Below are positions 6,328 through 15,950 of a stretch of 64,000 bases of DNA, in pieces. The number at the start of each line of letters is the position of its first letter. The first letter of the stretch is position 1. The DNA lies in the NCBI GenBank assembly GCA_028693235.1, contig JAQUVW010000002.1, positions 255,298 to 319,297 of the forward strand. The letters run 5' to 3'. Below the pieces are notes generated by a model, which searched no databases, had not been told where the DNA came from, and worked only from the letters and a program-made list of their open reading frames with translations. A program made the translations under genes and the position numbers. Origin of the DNA: Candidatus Gastranaerophilales bacterium (lineage in GTDB: Bacteria; Cyanobacteriota; Vampirovibrionia; Gastranaerophilales; Gastranaerophilaceae).

Positions 6328-9300
6328 ATGCCAGGAAAAACAATAACAGTTGATGGTAACTACGCTGCAGCACACGTTGCGTATGCATTGAGCGAAGTAT
6401 CAGCAATTTACCCTATCACTCCTTCCTCTACAATGGGCGAATGGATTGATGAATGGGCATCACAAGGTAAGAAAAATGTATGGGGCAAAAAAGTAAACGT
6501 TGCCGAAATGCAATCAGAAGCAGGTGCAGCAGGTGCTGTTCATGGTTCTTTGGCTGCAGGTTCGTTAACATCTACTTATACAGCTTCACAAGGTTTATTA
6601 TTAATGATTCCTGTAATGCACAAAGTAGCAGGTGAAATGCTTCCGCATGTTATTCACGTTGCAGCTCGTGCAATTGCAGCTCAATCATTAGCTATTTTCG
6701 GCGACCACTCAGACGTTATGGGCTGCAGAAATACAGGCTATGCAATGTTGGCTGCTAACAGCGTTCAAGAAGAAATGGATTTGGCTTTGGTTGCTCACTT
6801 GGCAACTTATAAATCAAAAGTTCCTTTCTTGCAATTCTTTGATGGATTCAGAACATCACATGAAGTACACAAAATTGAAGAAATTTCTTACGAAGATATT
6901 GCAAAATTAGTTGAACCTAAATATATTGAAGAATTCAGAAAAAGAGCGTTAAGACCGGAAGCTCCTGTTTGTAAAGTCGGTGCTCAAAATACCGATGTTT
7001 ACTTCCAAGGACGTGAAACAGTCAATAAATTCTATGATGAAGTTCCTGATATCGTTCAAGAATATATGGATAAAGTGGCAAAAGTAACAGGCAGACAATA
7101 TCATCCGTTTGATTATGTCGGTGCTCCTGATGCTACAGACGTTATCGTTGCAATGGGTTCAGGCTGTGAAACTATTGAAGAAACTATTGAATACTTAAAT
7201 GCAACTCGCGGTACAAAATACGGTATGGTTAAAGTCAGATTGTACAGACCGTTTGATGTTAAGAGATTCTTAGAAGCACTTCCTGCTTCTGCAAAACGTG
7301 TTACAGTTCTTGACAGAACTAAAGAACCCGGTGCTATCGGTGAACCTTTGTACTTAGACGTTGTTGCTGCATTAGAAGGTAAAAATATTAGAATTATCGG
7401 CGGTCGTTATGGCTTGTCTTCTAAAGAATTCACTCCTTCAATGGTATTGGCTACGTTTAAACATGCTGAAAACAACGGATTCCACGGATTTACAGTGGGC
7501 ATTGAAGATGATGTTACAAATAAATCATTAAAAGTTGAAGAACATATCGTTACAGAACCTGAAGGCACTACAAACTGCATGTTCTGGGGGTTAGGTTCTG
7601 ATGGTACTGTTGGTGCTAACAAAAACTCAATTAAAATTATCGGTCAATATACTGACAAAGATGCTCAAGCATACTTTGCTTATGACTCTAAAAAGTCATT
7701 TGGTGTAACTGTTTCTCACTTGAGATTTGGCGATAAACAAATTAAATCTACATACCTTATCACAGCTCCTGACTTTGTATCTTGTTCTACACACGCATAC
7801 ATCGGCAGATACGATTTGCTTAAAGGTATCAAAGAAGGCGGAACATTCTTGTTGAACAGCCCTTATTCTAAGGAAGAAGCTTTTGCTCACTTGACAAAAG
7901 ATATGCAAAAAACAATTATCGACAAGAAAATCAAATTCTATAATATTGATGCAGAAGCTTTGATTAAACAACAACCGGGCTTACGTGGTAAAGGTGCAAA
8001 CACAGTAATGATGGTTGCATACTTCAAAGTTTCAGGAATTATTCCTTTTGAACAAGCTCTTGAAGGAATGAAAGCTATGACAACAAAAACATTCAAGAAA
8101 AAGGGTGATGATGTTGTAAATATGAACCTTGCATTGATAGATGCAGCAGTTGACGCTTGTCAAGAAGTTGTTATTCCTGCTTCTATAGACGGCGTTGGTT
8201 CTGCAGATGAAGTTAAAATGATTCCTGATAACGCAGATGAATTCGCTAAGAAAATAATTGAACCTTCAATGAGACAAAAAGGTGATGATATTCCTGTTTC
8301 AGCAATGTCTTATGACGGCGTAATCCCGACAGGTACAGCTTGCCTCGAAAAACGTGGTATCGCACCGAGAGTTCCTCAATGGAATTCTGATGTATGTATC
8401 CAATGCGGAATTTGTGCATCAGCTTGTCCTCACGCAGCTATAAGAACAAAATTATTTGATGCTGAAACATTGAAAAATGCACCTGCATCATTCAAAACAG
8501 TAGATGCCAAACCAAATGCGAACGGAGAAAAATTCAGAGTACAAGTTTATGTTGAAGATTGTACAGGTTGCGGCGTATGCTTAGACCAATGTCCAATAAA
8601 CAATAATAAACCTGAAACACCGGCTCTTTCTTGGTCAACTATTGAAAAAGAAGTTGCAGAAGGTCAATTGGAAAATGAAAAATTCTTCAATGAAGCTCCT
8701 GATGATGTAATGGGTAAAAACACAACAAAAACAATAAAAGGTGCAATGCTTAAGACTCCGTTATTCGAATTCTCAGGTGCTTGTGCAGGTTGTGGCGAAA
8801 CTCCTTACGTTAAATTGGTATCACAATTGTTTGGCGAAAATGTAATCGTTGCTAACGCAACAGGTTGTTCTTCAATCTACTCAGGTACATTCCCGACAAT
8901 TCCTTATACTAAGAAGAAAAACGGCAGAGGTCCGGCTTGGGCTAACTCATTATTTGAAGATAATGCTGAATTCGGTTTTGGTATGAGACTTGCAGTAGAC
9001 CAAAACAGAGATACTTTGAAAACTTACGTTGAAAAAGTAGTTGCTTCAGAAAAAGCTCCAGCTGATTTGAAAGAGGCATTGAACGAAGCTATTTCAAACT
9101 TTGATAATTCAAAGACAGAAGAAGCTATTCAAGCTCAAGATAAAGCAAAAGAAGTTCTTGCAAAATATGCAGATTGTGATTGTGCAGACCTTGCGAAAGT
9201 AAGAGAGCTTCAAGATTACTTTACCGATAAATCAGTATGGATTATAGGTGGTGACGGATGGGCAAATGACATCGGTTACGGCGGTATCGACCATGTATTG

Positions 9301-9864
9301 GCACAAAATAAAAATGTTAATATCTTGGTTCTTGATACAGAAGTTTATTCAAATACAGGCGGACAAGCTTCTAAATCTACACCTACAGGTGCAGTTGCGA
9401 AGTTTGCTACAGGCGGTAAGAGAACTTACAAGAAGAATATGGGCTTGATGAGCATGTCATACGGATATGTTTACGTAGCATCAGTAGCATTAGGTGCTGA
9501 TAGAGGTCAAACTCTTAAAGCATTCCAAGAAGCTGAAGCTTACGACGGACCATCAATCATCTTCGCTTACGCTCCTTGTATCGCTCACGGTATCGATATG
9601 AGCAAGACTCAAACTGAACAAAAACGTGCAGTTGAAGCAGGATATTTCCCACTATACAGATACAATCCTGCAAACGAAACTCCGTTTACTTGGGATGCTA
9701 AAGAACCAAAAGGCAATTATCAAGACTTTATTAGAAGTGAAGGTCGTTATAAATCACTTCTTAAGACAAATCCTGAAGCTGCCGAAGCTCTTTATAACCA
9801 AGCAGAAGCAGATGCAGCAAAACGTATGGCTGTTTACAAATCAGTCGGAGAATTGATGAAGTAG
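6328..9864 (+). CDS. nifJ: Pyruvate:ferredoxin (flavodoxin) oxidoreductase
   Basis: A single-chain PFOR of 1178 residues, the usual length. It converts pyruvate and CoA to acetyl-CoA and CO2, passing electrons to ferredoxin or flavodoxin; this is the central step of anaerobic fermentation. Order: the pyrimidine-binding domain (N-terminal AAHVAYALSEVSAIYPITPSS), transketolase-C-like domain, gamma domain, two 4Fe-4S motifs (CIQCGICASACP about residue 690 and CTGCGVCLDQCP about 745), a cluster-binding CAGCGETPY about 818, and the TPP domain GDGWANDIGYGG...NTGGQ (about 973-1015). An AGGAGG ribosome site precedes the ATG. Codon use looks polished, as expected for high expression. Monocistronic with its own terminator. 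Confidence 0.97.
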   Translation: MPGKTITVDGNYAAAHVAYALSEVSAIYPITPSSTMGEWIDEWASQGKKNVWGKKVNVAEMQSEAGAAGAVHGSLAAGSLTSTYTASQGLLLMIPVMHKVAGEMLPHVIHVAARAIAAQSLAIFGDHSDVMGCRNTGYAMLAANSVQEEMDLALVAHLATYKSKVPFLQFFDGFRTSHEVHKIEEISYEDIAKLVEPKYIEEFRKRALRPEAPVCKVGAQNTDVYFQGRETVNKFYDEVPDIVQEYMDKVAKVTGRQYHPFDYVGAPDATDVIVAMGSGCETIEETIEYLNATRGTKYGMVKVRLYRPFDVKRFLEALPASAKRVTVLDRTKEPGAIGEPLYLDVVAALEGKNIRIIGGRYGLSSKEFTPSMVLATFKHAENNGFHGFTVGIEDDVTNKSLKVEEHIVTEPEGTTNCMFWGLGSDGTVGANKNSIKIIGQYTDKDAQAYFAYDSKKSFGVTVSHLRFGDKQIKSTYLITAPDFVSCSTHAYIGRYDLLKGIKEGGTFLLNSPYSKEEAFAHLTKDMQKTIIDKKIKFYNIDAEALIKQQPGLRGKGANTVMMVAYFKVSGIIPFEQALEGMKAMTTKTFKKKGDDVVNMNLALIDAAVDACQEVVIPASIDGVGSADEVKMIPDNADEFAKKIIEPSMRQKGDDIPVSAMSYDGVIPTGTACLEKRGIAPRVPQWNSDVCIQCGICASACPHAAIRTKLFDAETLKNAPASFKTVDAKPNANGEKFRVQVYVEDCTGCGVCLDQCPINNNKPETPALSWSTIEKEVAEGQLENEKFFNEAPDDVMGKNTTKTIKGAMLKTPLFEFSGACAGCGETPYVKLVSQLFGENVIVANATGCSSIYSGTFPTIPYTKKKNGRGPAWANSLFEDNAEFGFGMRLAVDQNRDTLKTYVEKVVASEKAPADLKEALNEAISNFDNSKTEEAIQAQDKAKEVLAKYADCDCADLAKVRELQDYFTDKSVWIIGGDGWANDIGYGGIDHVLAQNKNVNILVLDTEVYSNTGGQASKSTPTGAVAKFATGGKRTYKKNMGLMSMSYGYVYVASVALGADRGQTLKAFQEAEAYDGPSIIFAYAPCIAHGIDMSKTQTEQKRAVEAGYFPLYRYNPANETPFTWDAKEPKGNYQDFIRSEGRYKSLLKTNPEAAEALYNQAEADAAKRMAVYKSVGELMK

Positions 9865-9885
9865 TTAATACTTTAAAAATATTGA

Positions 9886-9917
9886 GGGCAAGTGATTTAT
9901 CGCTTGCCCTTTTATTT
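9886..9917 (+). terminator. Rho-independent terminator of nifJ
   Basis: GGGCAAG at 9886-9892 pairs perfectly with CTTGCCC at 9903-9909, followed by TTTTATTT. It lies between the convergent nifJ and bcp genes. Confidence 0.9.
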
Positions 9918-9926
9918 AGAGACCGA

Positions 9927-10367
9927 TTAGGTAAGTTTTTCTTTTATATATTTCATAATTTCTTCAATGTGTTCATTAGGATTAACTTTTCGCCATTCTT
10001 TTTCGATATTTCCATTTTTGTCAATAAGGAATGTAGAGCGTTCAATAGAGCCGTCATCATTTTTTACGCTTAAAGCTTCTGCCAATTCTTTATCGGGGTC
10101 AGAGAGCAAAGTGAAGTTCAAATCATTATGAGATTTGAAATTTTTGTGACTTTCTATGTCGTCAGGGCTTACGCCGACAACTTTCACGAATTTTGAAATT
10201 TTGTCCATGTTATCTCTAAAGTTGTGTGCTTCTATTGTACAACCTGAGGTGTTATCTTTTGGGTAAAAGTACAGAATGACATTTTCATCTTTAAAATCGT
10301 CTATAGAATATGTTTTTTCGTCGCCGTTTTCGTCAATTCCTTGAAGTTTGACATCTGATAAATTCAT
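9927..10367 (-). CDS. bcp: BCP-type peroxiredoxin, 1-Cys form
   Basis: A 146-residue thiol peroxidase of the bacterioferritin-comigratory-protein (PrxQ) class, which reduces hydrogen peroxide and organic hydroperoxides in the cytosol. Motif: YFYPKDNTSGCTIEAHNFRD, with the peroxidatic Cys43. The usual resolving Cys five residues later is replaced by His48, and the protein has no other cysteine, so it must be resolved by a partner thiol (1-Cys mechanism). Thr40 takes the place of the conserved active-site Thr/Pro region. The ribosome site lies inside a small perfect hairpin (10372-10388). Convergent with nifJ; in an anaerobe it fits oxygen defence along with the rubrerythrin at 21.3 kb. Confidence 0.93.
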   Translation of the reverse strand: MNLSDVKLQGIDENGDEKTYSIDDFKDENVILYFYPKDNTSGCTIEAHNFRDNMDKISKFVKVVGVSPDDIESHKNFKSHNDLNFTLLSDPDKELAEALSVKNDDGSIERSTFLIDKNGNIEKEWRKVNPNEHIEEIMKYIKEKLT

Positions 10368-10371
10368 AAAT

Positions 10372-10388
10372 TCCTCCTTTTCGGAGGA
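10372..10388 (-). promoter_or_regulatory. Hairpin sequestering the bcp ribosome-binding site
   Basis: On the minus strand, TCCTCC-GAAAA-GGAGGA forms a 6-bp perfect stem. The 3' arm is the Shine-Dalgarno sequence, ending 4 bases before the ATG. Seen directly; its role in translation control is inferred. Confidence 0.6.
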
Positions 10389-10499
10389 TTATATCAGCTA
10401 GTTTGAAAAAATAAATTAGCCTTTAAGGTAAAAAAGTGATTATTATATAAATATTTGCATTTTTACAAAATAAATAATATCCTAATAGCAGAGGTCAAA

Positions 10500-11309
10500 A
10501 TGCTAAACGGAAAAAAAGTAGTTGTTATAATGCCTGCGTATAATGCGGCAAAAACATTGGAGAAGACATATTCAGAAATAGCAATGGATATTGTCGATGA
10601 AGTTATATTGACAGATGTCAATTCTGCTGACGATACAAAACTCATTGCTGAAAAGCTCAATATTGATACAATAGTTCATGATGTCAATTTGGGCTACGGA
10701 GCAAATCAAAAGTCTTGTTATCGTGGGGCATTAAAGGCTGGGGCTGATATTATTATAATGCTTCATCCTGATTATCAATATACGCCAAAGTTAATACCTG
10801 CAATGGTTTCTATGATTGCATTTGAGGAGTATGATGCAGTAATTGCTTCGAGAATGTTGACAGGTGGTGCACTAAAAGGTGGAATGCCAATGTATAAGTG
10901 GATTGCAAATAAGTTTTTAACTTTTTTTCAAAATATAATGATGGGACAGGCATTGTCTGAGTATCATACAGGTTTTAGGGCATTTAATAAACAAGTTTTA
11001 GAAATGTTGCCACTTGAAGATTGTGACGACGACTTCATTTTTGACAACGAAATGCTTGCCCTTATTTTTTATCATAGATTTAAAATCGGGGAGATAAGTT
11101 GTCCGACATTATATTTTCCAGAGGCATCATCAATAAACTTTATGCGTTCTTGTAAATACGGCTTAGGAGTCTTGTCTGTAAGTTTTAAATATTTGCTGGC
11201 AACTCTTGGAGTGTATAAATCCAAAATTTTTAAAAAAAAGGCAAAAAGACTTAACTTATCAAAGACGATAAATTATTACCACAAGAAAATAAATGACGCT
11301 GAAAGCTAA
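10500..11309 (+). CDS. Family 2 glycosyltransferase
   Basis: A GT-A fold glycosyltransferase related to dolichol-phosphate mannosyltransferase-like enzymes, which move a nucleotide-sugar moiety to a lipid or glycan. It has the N-terminal VVVIMPAYNAAKTL, DEVILTDVNSADDT in place of the usual DD-rich segment, LGYGANQKSCYRGAL, and the metal-site region MLHPDYQYTPKLIPAM. The ATG at 10500, preceded by AGAGG, is preferred over an in-frame TTG at 10455, giving 269 residues. No clear membrane segment is visible. The stop overlaps the convergent GGDEF/HD-GYP gene by 4 bases. Substrate unknown. Confidence 0.88.
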   Translation: MLNGKKVVVIMPAYNAAKTLEKTYSEIAMDIVDEVILTDVNSADDTKLIAEKLNIDTIVHDVNLGYGANQKSCYRGALKAGADIIIMLHPDYQYTPKLIPAMVSMIAFEEYDAVIASRMLTGGALKGGMPMYKWIANKFLTFFQNIMMGQALSEYHTGFRAFNKQVLEMLPLEDCDDDFIFDNEMLALIFYHRFKIGEISCPTLYFPEASSINFMRSCKYGLGVLSVSFKYLLATLGVYKSKIFKKKAKRLNLSKTINYYHKKINDAES

Positions 11310-13159
11310 ATCATAGTAGCCAAAGATGGAGCGATAGCGACAAACTGTCTGACAAGTTCTTCATCCCATTGTACGCCTGCACCTACGGTCAATATTTCGC
11401 AAGCTTTGTCGTTCCCAAGTCCTTTTCTGTAAGGTCTGTCACTTATTAAGGCGTGGTAAGCATCTGCTACAGCGACGATTCTTGCTGCTAAAGGAATTTC
11501 AGTTTCTTTTAGTCTGTTTGGATAACCGCTACCGTCCCAATGTTCGTGGTGATATTTTACGATTGGGATAAGGTCGTGTAAAGATGGGTTAGGTTGTAGA
11601 ACTTTTTCAGCACCTATAGTCGGGTGTTGTTTCATGATTTCCCATTCTTCGTCGCTCAATTTTGTTGGTTTTTTAAGGACGTTTTCAGGGATACCGATTT
11701 TGCCGACGTCATGAAGAAGTGCTCCGAGTTTAATGCGTTCAACTTCTTTTTCAGGCAGATTGATTGCTCTGGCTAAAGCGACAGCATATCTGGAAACAGA
11801 TGTTGAGTGACCTTTTGTGTATTCATCTTTAGCATCGATTGCACTCGCAAGAGAAGTTACAACATCAATCAAGTGGTTTTGAGAAATAATTTCTTCATTT
11901 TGGAATTTTGTTACAAGTTCTTCTTCGAAGTTTATGCCGATTTGAGAGTGACGTTTAGCAAGTACAGAAGCGAAAGAGTTCAATGCCATGTCCTCCCAGA
12001 AGTCATAATCTTGAGAACTTACAATAGTTGAAATGCCGTTTTTGTATCCTTTGCTTTTGGAGATGTACATAGCTTGTTCAGCGAGGATTAAAAGTTTTTC
12101 TTGGTCGATAGAGGCTTCAGGGAAAGTCGCTACCCCAACGGAGACTTTGATTGGACCTACGTTGTCAATTAAGCAACAAGATAAAGTGTAGGTCAAATAT
12201 TCAGCAAGGTATTTAGCTTCTTCGGTATTCATATCAGGCAAAACAACAGCAATTTCGTCGCCGCCGTATCTTCCTGCGAAATCTTGTTTTTTGATATTTT
12301 GACTAATTTTGGTTGCGACCATTTTGATAATTTCATCGCCTTTAGCGTGCCCGAATTCCCGATTTATTTGAGAAATATTGTTTACATCAAAGATTACAAT
12401 AGAAACGCTTTTTTCGGTTTCTTTAGTGTCAGAGAGTTCTTTTGCTAACAATTCTTGGAACTTTCTGTGTGAGTATAAGCCTGTTAAAGTGTCGATATTA
12501 GCACTTTGAGTAGCTTTTTCTTTGAGGTCAAAGTTTGCAATAAACAGTCCGTAATAGTTTGAAATTAGTCTGTAGATATCTATATGACTGTCAATTTCAT
12601 AATCCCCGATAATTGAAACGCCGATATTCTCACCAAAACTGGTAATAGGAAGAACGATTGCAGGTGAATTTGCAAGGTAAGGGATTTTTAGAAATTCGTT
12701 ATCGTTGTGAGTTGAGATTTTATTTTCTGTTATTGATTTTACAATTTCGTTATTTGTGTCGCTCAAAAATACTCTTGAGGAGTATATGCTGCCGATTTTA
12801 TCGATTAATTTGATATTCATGCAGTTAGATTGCGGGTTAATAATACCTAAAGAGGTGAATGAGCAATTAAGCTTATTTGTTACAAGGTTGTGGAAAGAAT
12901 AAAAAAGTTCATTAATATTATGCTTATTGAGCATAACTTCGTTCATATATTTGAGAAGTTCAGCATAATTAATTGTCAAAGATGGTTTTTCGACATACTG
13001 ATTGTAACCGCCATAGAGCCTGTTTGAAGTGGCTCTGGTGTTCAGCGAATTAATCTTTGCAATTAACCCCGTTTGGTTAATTGGGTTTGATATATTCGGT
13101 GTTTGGAGGTTGGAATCCTTCTCCTTATTAACATTATTTATATGATTTTCTTGTTTCAC
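11306..13159 (-). CDS. GAF-like/GGDEF/HD-GYP cyclic-di-GMP protein
   Basis: A 617-residue signalling protein. The N-terminal 200 residues are GAF-like (SFTSLGIINPQS, IVLPITSFGENIGVSIIGDYE). A GGDEF domain follows (about 220-370), with DTLTGLYSHRKFQELL and the active-site signature GGDEI in FAGRYGGDEIAVVLPD. The C-terminal HD-GYP phosphodiesterase (about 430-610) keeps HDVGKIGIP, HHEHWDGSGYP and ADAYHALISDRPYRKG. The GGDEF motif should make c-di-GMP and the HD-GYP degrade it; which dominates cannot be told. No transmembrane segment was seen, so a cytosolic sensor is likely. It is convergent with the GT2 gene with a 4-base overlap. A role in switching between motile and attached states is the usual one for the pathway. 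Confidence 0.92.
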   Translation of the reverse strand: MKQENHINNVNKEKDSNLQTPNISNPINQTGLIAKINSLNTRATSNRLYGGYNQYVEKPSLTINYAELLKYMNEVMLNKHNINELFYSFHNLVTNKLNCSFTSLGIINPQSNCMNIKLIDKIGSIYSSRVFLSDTNNEIVKSITENKISTHNDNEFLKIPYLANSPAIVLPITSFGENIGVSIIGDYEIDSHIDIYRLISNYYGLFIANFDLKEKATQSANIDTLTGLYSHRKFQELLAKELSDTKETEKSVSIVIFDVNNISQINREFGHAKGDEIIKMVATKISQNIKKQDFAGRYGGDEIAVVLPDMNTEEAKYLAEYLTYTLSCCLIDNVGPIKVSVGVATFPEASIDQEKLLILAEQAMYISKSKGYKNGISTIVSSQDYDFWEDMALNSFASVLAKRHSQIGINFEEELVTKFQNEEIISQNHLIDVVTSLASAIDAKDEYTKGHSTSVSRYAVALARAINLPEKEVERIKLGALLHDVGKIGIPENVLKKPTKLSDEEWEIMKQHPTIGAEKVLQPNPSLHDLIPIVKYHHEHWDGSGYPNRLKETEIPLAARIVAVADAYHALISDRPYRKGLGNDKACEILTVGAGVQWDEELVRQFVAIAPSLATMI

Positions 13160-13295
13160 ACTAAAATCTTTCTTGAACCTTCATTCATTATAAGGCATTT
13201 TGTCACGAAAAATTGCTATTTCTAAAGAAAATTTTACATGTTTTTTATAATAATATTATCTTATAGAAAGATGATGTAACATCGAAACGCAGTAT

Positions 13296-14411
13296 TTATA
13301 TATTATTTAGTATGATAGTTGAAGTTTTTTTAGCCGAGTTTTCTTCCGAAAGTTTTTCTTTAACATTTTTTAATGAAGTGACCATGTTATTGCGATAGCC
13401 TGCATCATGGAGAATGTTAAGTATGTGGTTAGCTATTATGACTGGTTTTGCGTTGCTTTGAATTAATTCAGGTATTATTTTGTCGTCCATGATTATATTC
13501 GGAAGCGATACCATTTTTATACAGCGAACCAAAAGATAGATTAAGTAAAATAGCCAAGGTCCTCTATAGCTAATAATCATAGGCGTTTCGTATAAGGCTG
13601 CTTCAAGAGCAACAGTTCCTGATGCTAACATTAGAGCGTCAGAAATTGACAAAAGTTCATAATTTTTGTTTTTAATAATTTTTATATCAGAAGGGATTTT
13701 GTCTTTAAACCAATCATCTTTAATTGTCGGAGCTTGACAGATGACGAATTGGACGTTGTCGTCTTCTTTTTTTATTATGTCAGAAGCTTTGACGAAAATT
13801 TTTAAAAGTTCTTTGATTTCAAAACTTCTTGAGCCGGGGAAGATGGATACAAGTTTTTTGTTTTTGTCTAAGTCGAATTCATCAAAGAAAGCGTCTTTGT
13901 TAGCTTTTGGAGGTACTTCTTCTAAAAGAGGATGCCCTGAAAATTCAACATCGACTCCTGCATCTTTGTACATTTTATTTTCAAAAGGAAAAATAGTGAT
14001 TACTTTATCGATATATTTTTTGACAGTGTTAAGACGCCATTTTCTAGATGCCCAAATTTGAGGCGGAATATAATAATATACTTTGATATCGAGTTTTTTC
14101 AGTACTTTTGCGATGCTAAGGTTGAAACCGCCATAATCTACAAGCAGTACCATATCAGGCTTGAAGTCATTTTTTAAATAGTCAACAATTCTTTTGCCGA
14201 GCATAATGTGGTCAATTATTATTTTAAATCCCAAACCGACGGCAGACATTTTTGAATGGTCTGCAAATAATTTTATGCCGGTATCGGATAGGTTTTTGCC
14301 TCCCACAGCTTGAATTTCTATATATTGACCTGATTTTTGAATTTCTTTAACTACATTAGCTGCGTGTTTGTCGCCTGAGTGTTCTCCTGTAATTATAAAA
14401 AGTTTTTTCAT
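13296..14411 (-). CDS. lpxB: Lipid-A-disaccharide synthase
   Basis: LpxB (GT19) joins UDP-2,3-diacylglucosamine with lipid X to form the lipid A disaccharide at the inner face of the cytoplasmic membrane. The 371 residues are near the usual length. N-terminal LFIITGEHSGDKHAANVV is the family signature (GExSGD). Further on come GVGFK-like GLGFKIII, VDYGGFN, YYIPPQIWASRKWR, SIFPGSRSFEIK and SGTVALEAALYETPMIISYR. It overlaps lpxI by 4 bases, so the pair is translated as a unit that supplies two consecutive lipid A steps, direct evidence for an LPS-making outer membrane. Confidence 0.96.
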   Translation of the reverse strand: MKKLFIITGEHSGDKHAANVVKEIQKSGQYIEIQAVGGKNLSDTGIKLFADHSKMSAVGLGFKIIIDHIMLGKRIVDYLKNDFKPDMVLLVDYGGFNLSIAKVLKKLDIKVYYYIPPQIWASRKWRLNTVKKYIDKVITIFPFENKMYKDAGVDVEFSGHPLLEEVPPKANKDAFFDEFDLDKNKKLVSIFPGSRSFEIKELLKIFVKASDIIKKEDDNVQFVICQAPTIKDDWFKDKIPSDIKIIKNKNYELLSISDALMLASGTVALEAALYETPMIISYRGPWLFYLIYLLVRCIKMVSLPNIIMDDKIIPELIQSNAKPVIIANHILNILHDAGYRNNMVTSLKNVKEKLSEENSAKKTSTIILNNI

Positions 14412-15223
14412 ACCGCCATAACCACAATGTTATTTTTATCGGCAAATTCAATTGTTTTTTGTTGGTCAACAATTATCGTTTCACCCGCTTCAACGGCGAT
14501 AAGATTTGCACCGCATTTTTTCATCATTTTAAGTGTTCTTAATCCGAAAGCGGGAATGTCGAACCTTTTATCCTGAGATGGCTTTGCCACTTTAACGATG
14601 ACGGCACCTTTTTTTGCATATTTTGCACCACGTTCGATACATTTATCTGTGCCTTCTATTGCTTCAACAGCCATAACCATTTTGTCTTTAATTACAACGG
14701 ATTGTCCCACATCGACTTTGCCCATTTCTTTAGCGAGCCAAAAACCGTAATTTACATCTTCTATTTGAGATTCAGAAGGACGAGTTTTTCCGAGAACGCC
14801 AGTTGGAACCATTAAGTTTTTTATAAACAATGTTTGGTCGAGAACTGTTATCCCTACAGATTCCAATTCTTGAACAGCAAGCATCATTACCGCGTCATCG
14901 TTGAGTCTTTTTGCTTGTTTTAATAATTCTATTGCTCTTGAATCAAATTTAGGTCTTTTTAAAACTAAACCCTTGTGAACTTTGCCTATAAAAGTTAATT
15001 GTTTAACATTTTCTGCAACAAGAGCTTCTCTTATTTTGCCGATTTCACCGGGGCCAAAACTGTAGACTTTTTCGCAATGTTTTTTTAAATCGTTTCTGTT
15101 ATCTGATGAAAGAGAAATTGCAATTACTTGAAAGCCGTTTTTCTTGGCATTTTCAGCAAGTTGCACAGGTAATTCTCCGTCACCTGCAATTAAACCTTGT
15201 ATTTTTTCTAATGTAATAGACAC
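14408..15223 (-). CDS. lpxI: UDP-2,3-diacylglucosamine pyrophosphatase LpxI
   Basis: LpxI (formerly DUF1009) hydrolyses UDP-2,3-diacylglucosamine to lipid X, the substrate of LpxB encoded directly after it. Signatures: GLIAGDGELPVQLAENAKKNGFQV at the N-terminus, FGPGEIGKI, FIGKV, DDAVMMLAV, TRPSESQIEDVNYGFWLAKEM, VVIKDKMVMAVEAIEGTD and FGLRTLKMMKKC. A GTG start at 15223 is chosen because AGAGGG lies 5 bases upstream and homology starts there; an in-frame TTG at 15253 has no such site. A TATAAT (minus strand, 15243-15248) is placed to begin transcription close to this GTG. Confidence 0.93.
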   Translation of the reverse strand: MSITLEKIQGLIAGDGELPVQLAENAKKNGFQVIAISLSSDNRNDLKKHCEKVYSFGPGEIGKIREALVAENVKQLTFIGKVHKGLVLKRPKFDSRAIELLKQAKRLNDDAVMMLAVQELESVGITVLDQTLFIKNLMVPTGVLGKTRPSESQIEDVNYGFWLAKEMGKVDVGQSVVIKDKMVMAVEAIEGTDKCIERGAKYAKKGAVIVKVAKPSQDKRFDIPAFGLRTLKMMKKCGANLIAVEAGETIIVDQQKTIEFADKNNIVVMAV

Positions 15224-15372
15224 TTTTCGCCCTCTTAAACTCGCATTATACAATATATTATATTACAAGAATAGAAAAATTTGAAATATATATCATTACT
15301 TTTATCACTTGTTTAGCAAAATCAGATATGATATCATATATTATGTGTAATTTATTTTTTGGGAATATAGTT

Positions 15373-15950
15373 ATGAAGAAAAAAGCTTTTACGCTTGCGG
15401 AAGTTTTAATTACTTTAGTTATTATAGGTGTTATTGCTGCGATAACTATTCCGTCATTGTTGAATAAAACTAACCAACAAGAATATCGTGTTGGTGCTAA
15501 AAAAGCATATTCAGTTCTGTCACAGGCGGCACAACACTATTATGCCGATACTGGACAAACAATGAAGATTTGGAAGACCAATGTGGATCTTATTTTAATT
15601 TTAGCTGTTATTATGATAATTTTTATTCTAAATACCTTGATATTGTTGCTGTTAAAGATTCCTATGAAACATCTGCGAATGTTTATTCGGAATACATTGA
15701 CGGTGATAACGTGATGTTTCTCAAGGACGGTATGGCTTTTGGCTCTAGAGGTGATGATACTGTAGTTGTTGATGTTAATGGGGAAAGACCGCCTAACAAA
15801 ACTACTGATGATGCAGAAACTCCTCAAGACGGCGGATATGTGTTTTATCTCCAAAATCCTGTGCGTCCGCAGAGCGGACCAACAGGTGGAGTTGTTAATG
15901 ATTTAGATTGTTCAAAGGTCAGTTATTGTAAATGCAAAGTTTGTGGTTAA
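15373..15950 (+). pseudogene. Prepilin-like protein gene with a frameshift
   Basis: The 5' part encodes a classic type IV prepilin N-terminus, MKKKAFTLAEVLITLVIIGV, with cleavage expected after Ala5 and the conserved Glu at mature position +5, then IPSLLNKTNQQEYRVGAKKAYSVLSQAAQHYYADTG. After about 15560-15600 the frame becomes low-complexity and hydrophobic and ends at 15714, while another frame continues to 15950 with a pilin-like tail (YSEYIDGDNVMFLKDGMAFG, DVNGERPPNK, two CxC motifs at the end). Joining the two gives about 190 residues, the usual size for such minor pilins. A one-base indel or a sequencing error is the simplest reading. The product would be an inner-membrane pilin or pseudopilin subunit. 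Confidence 0.75.
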
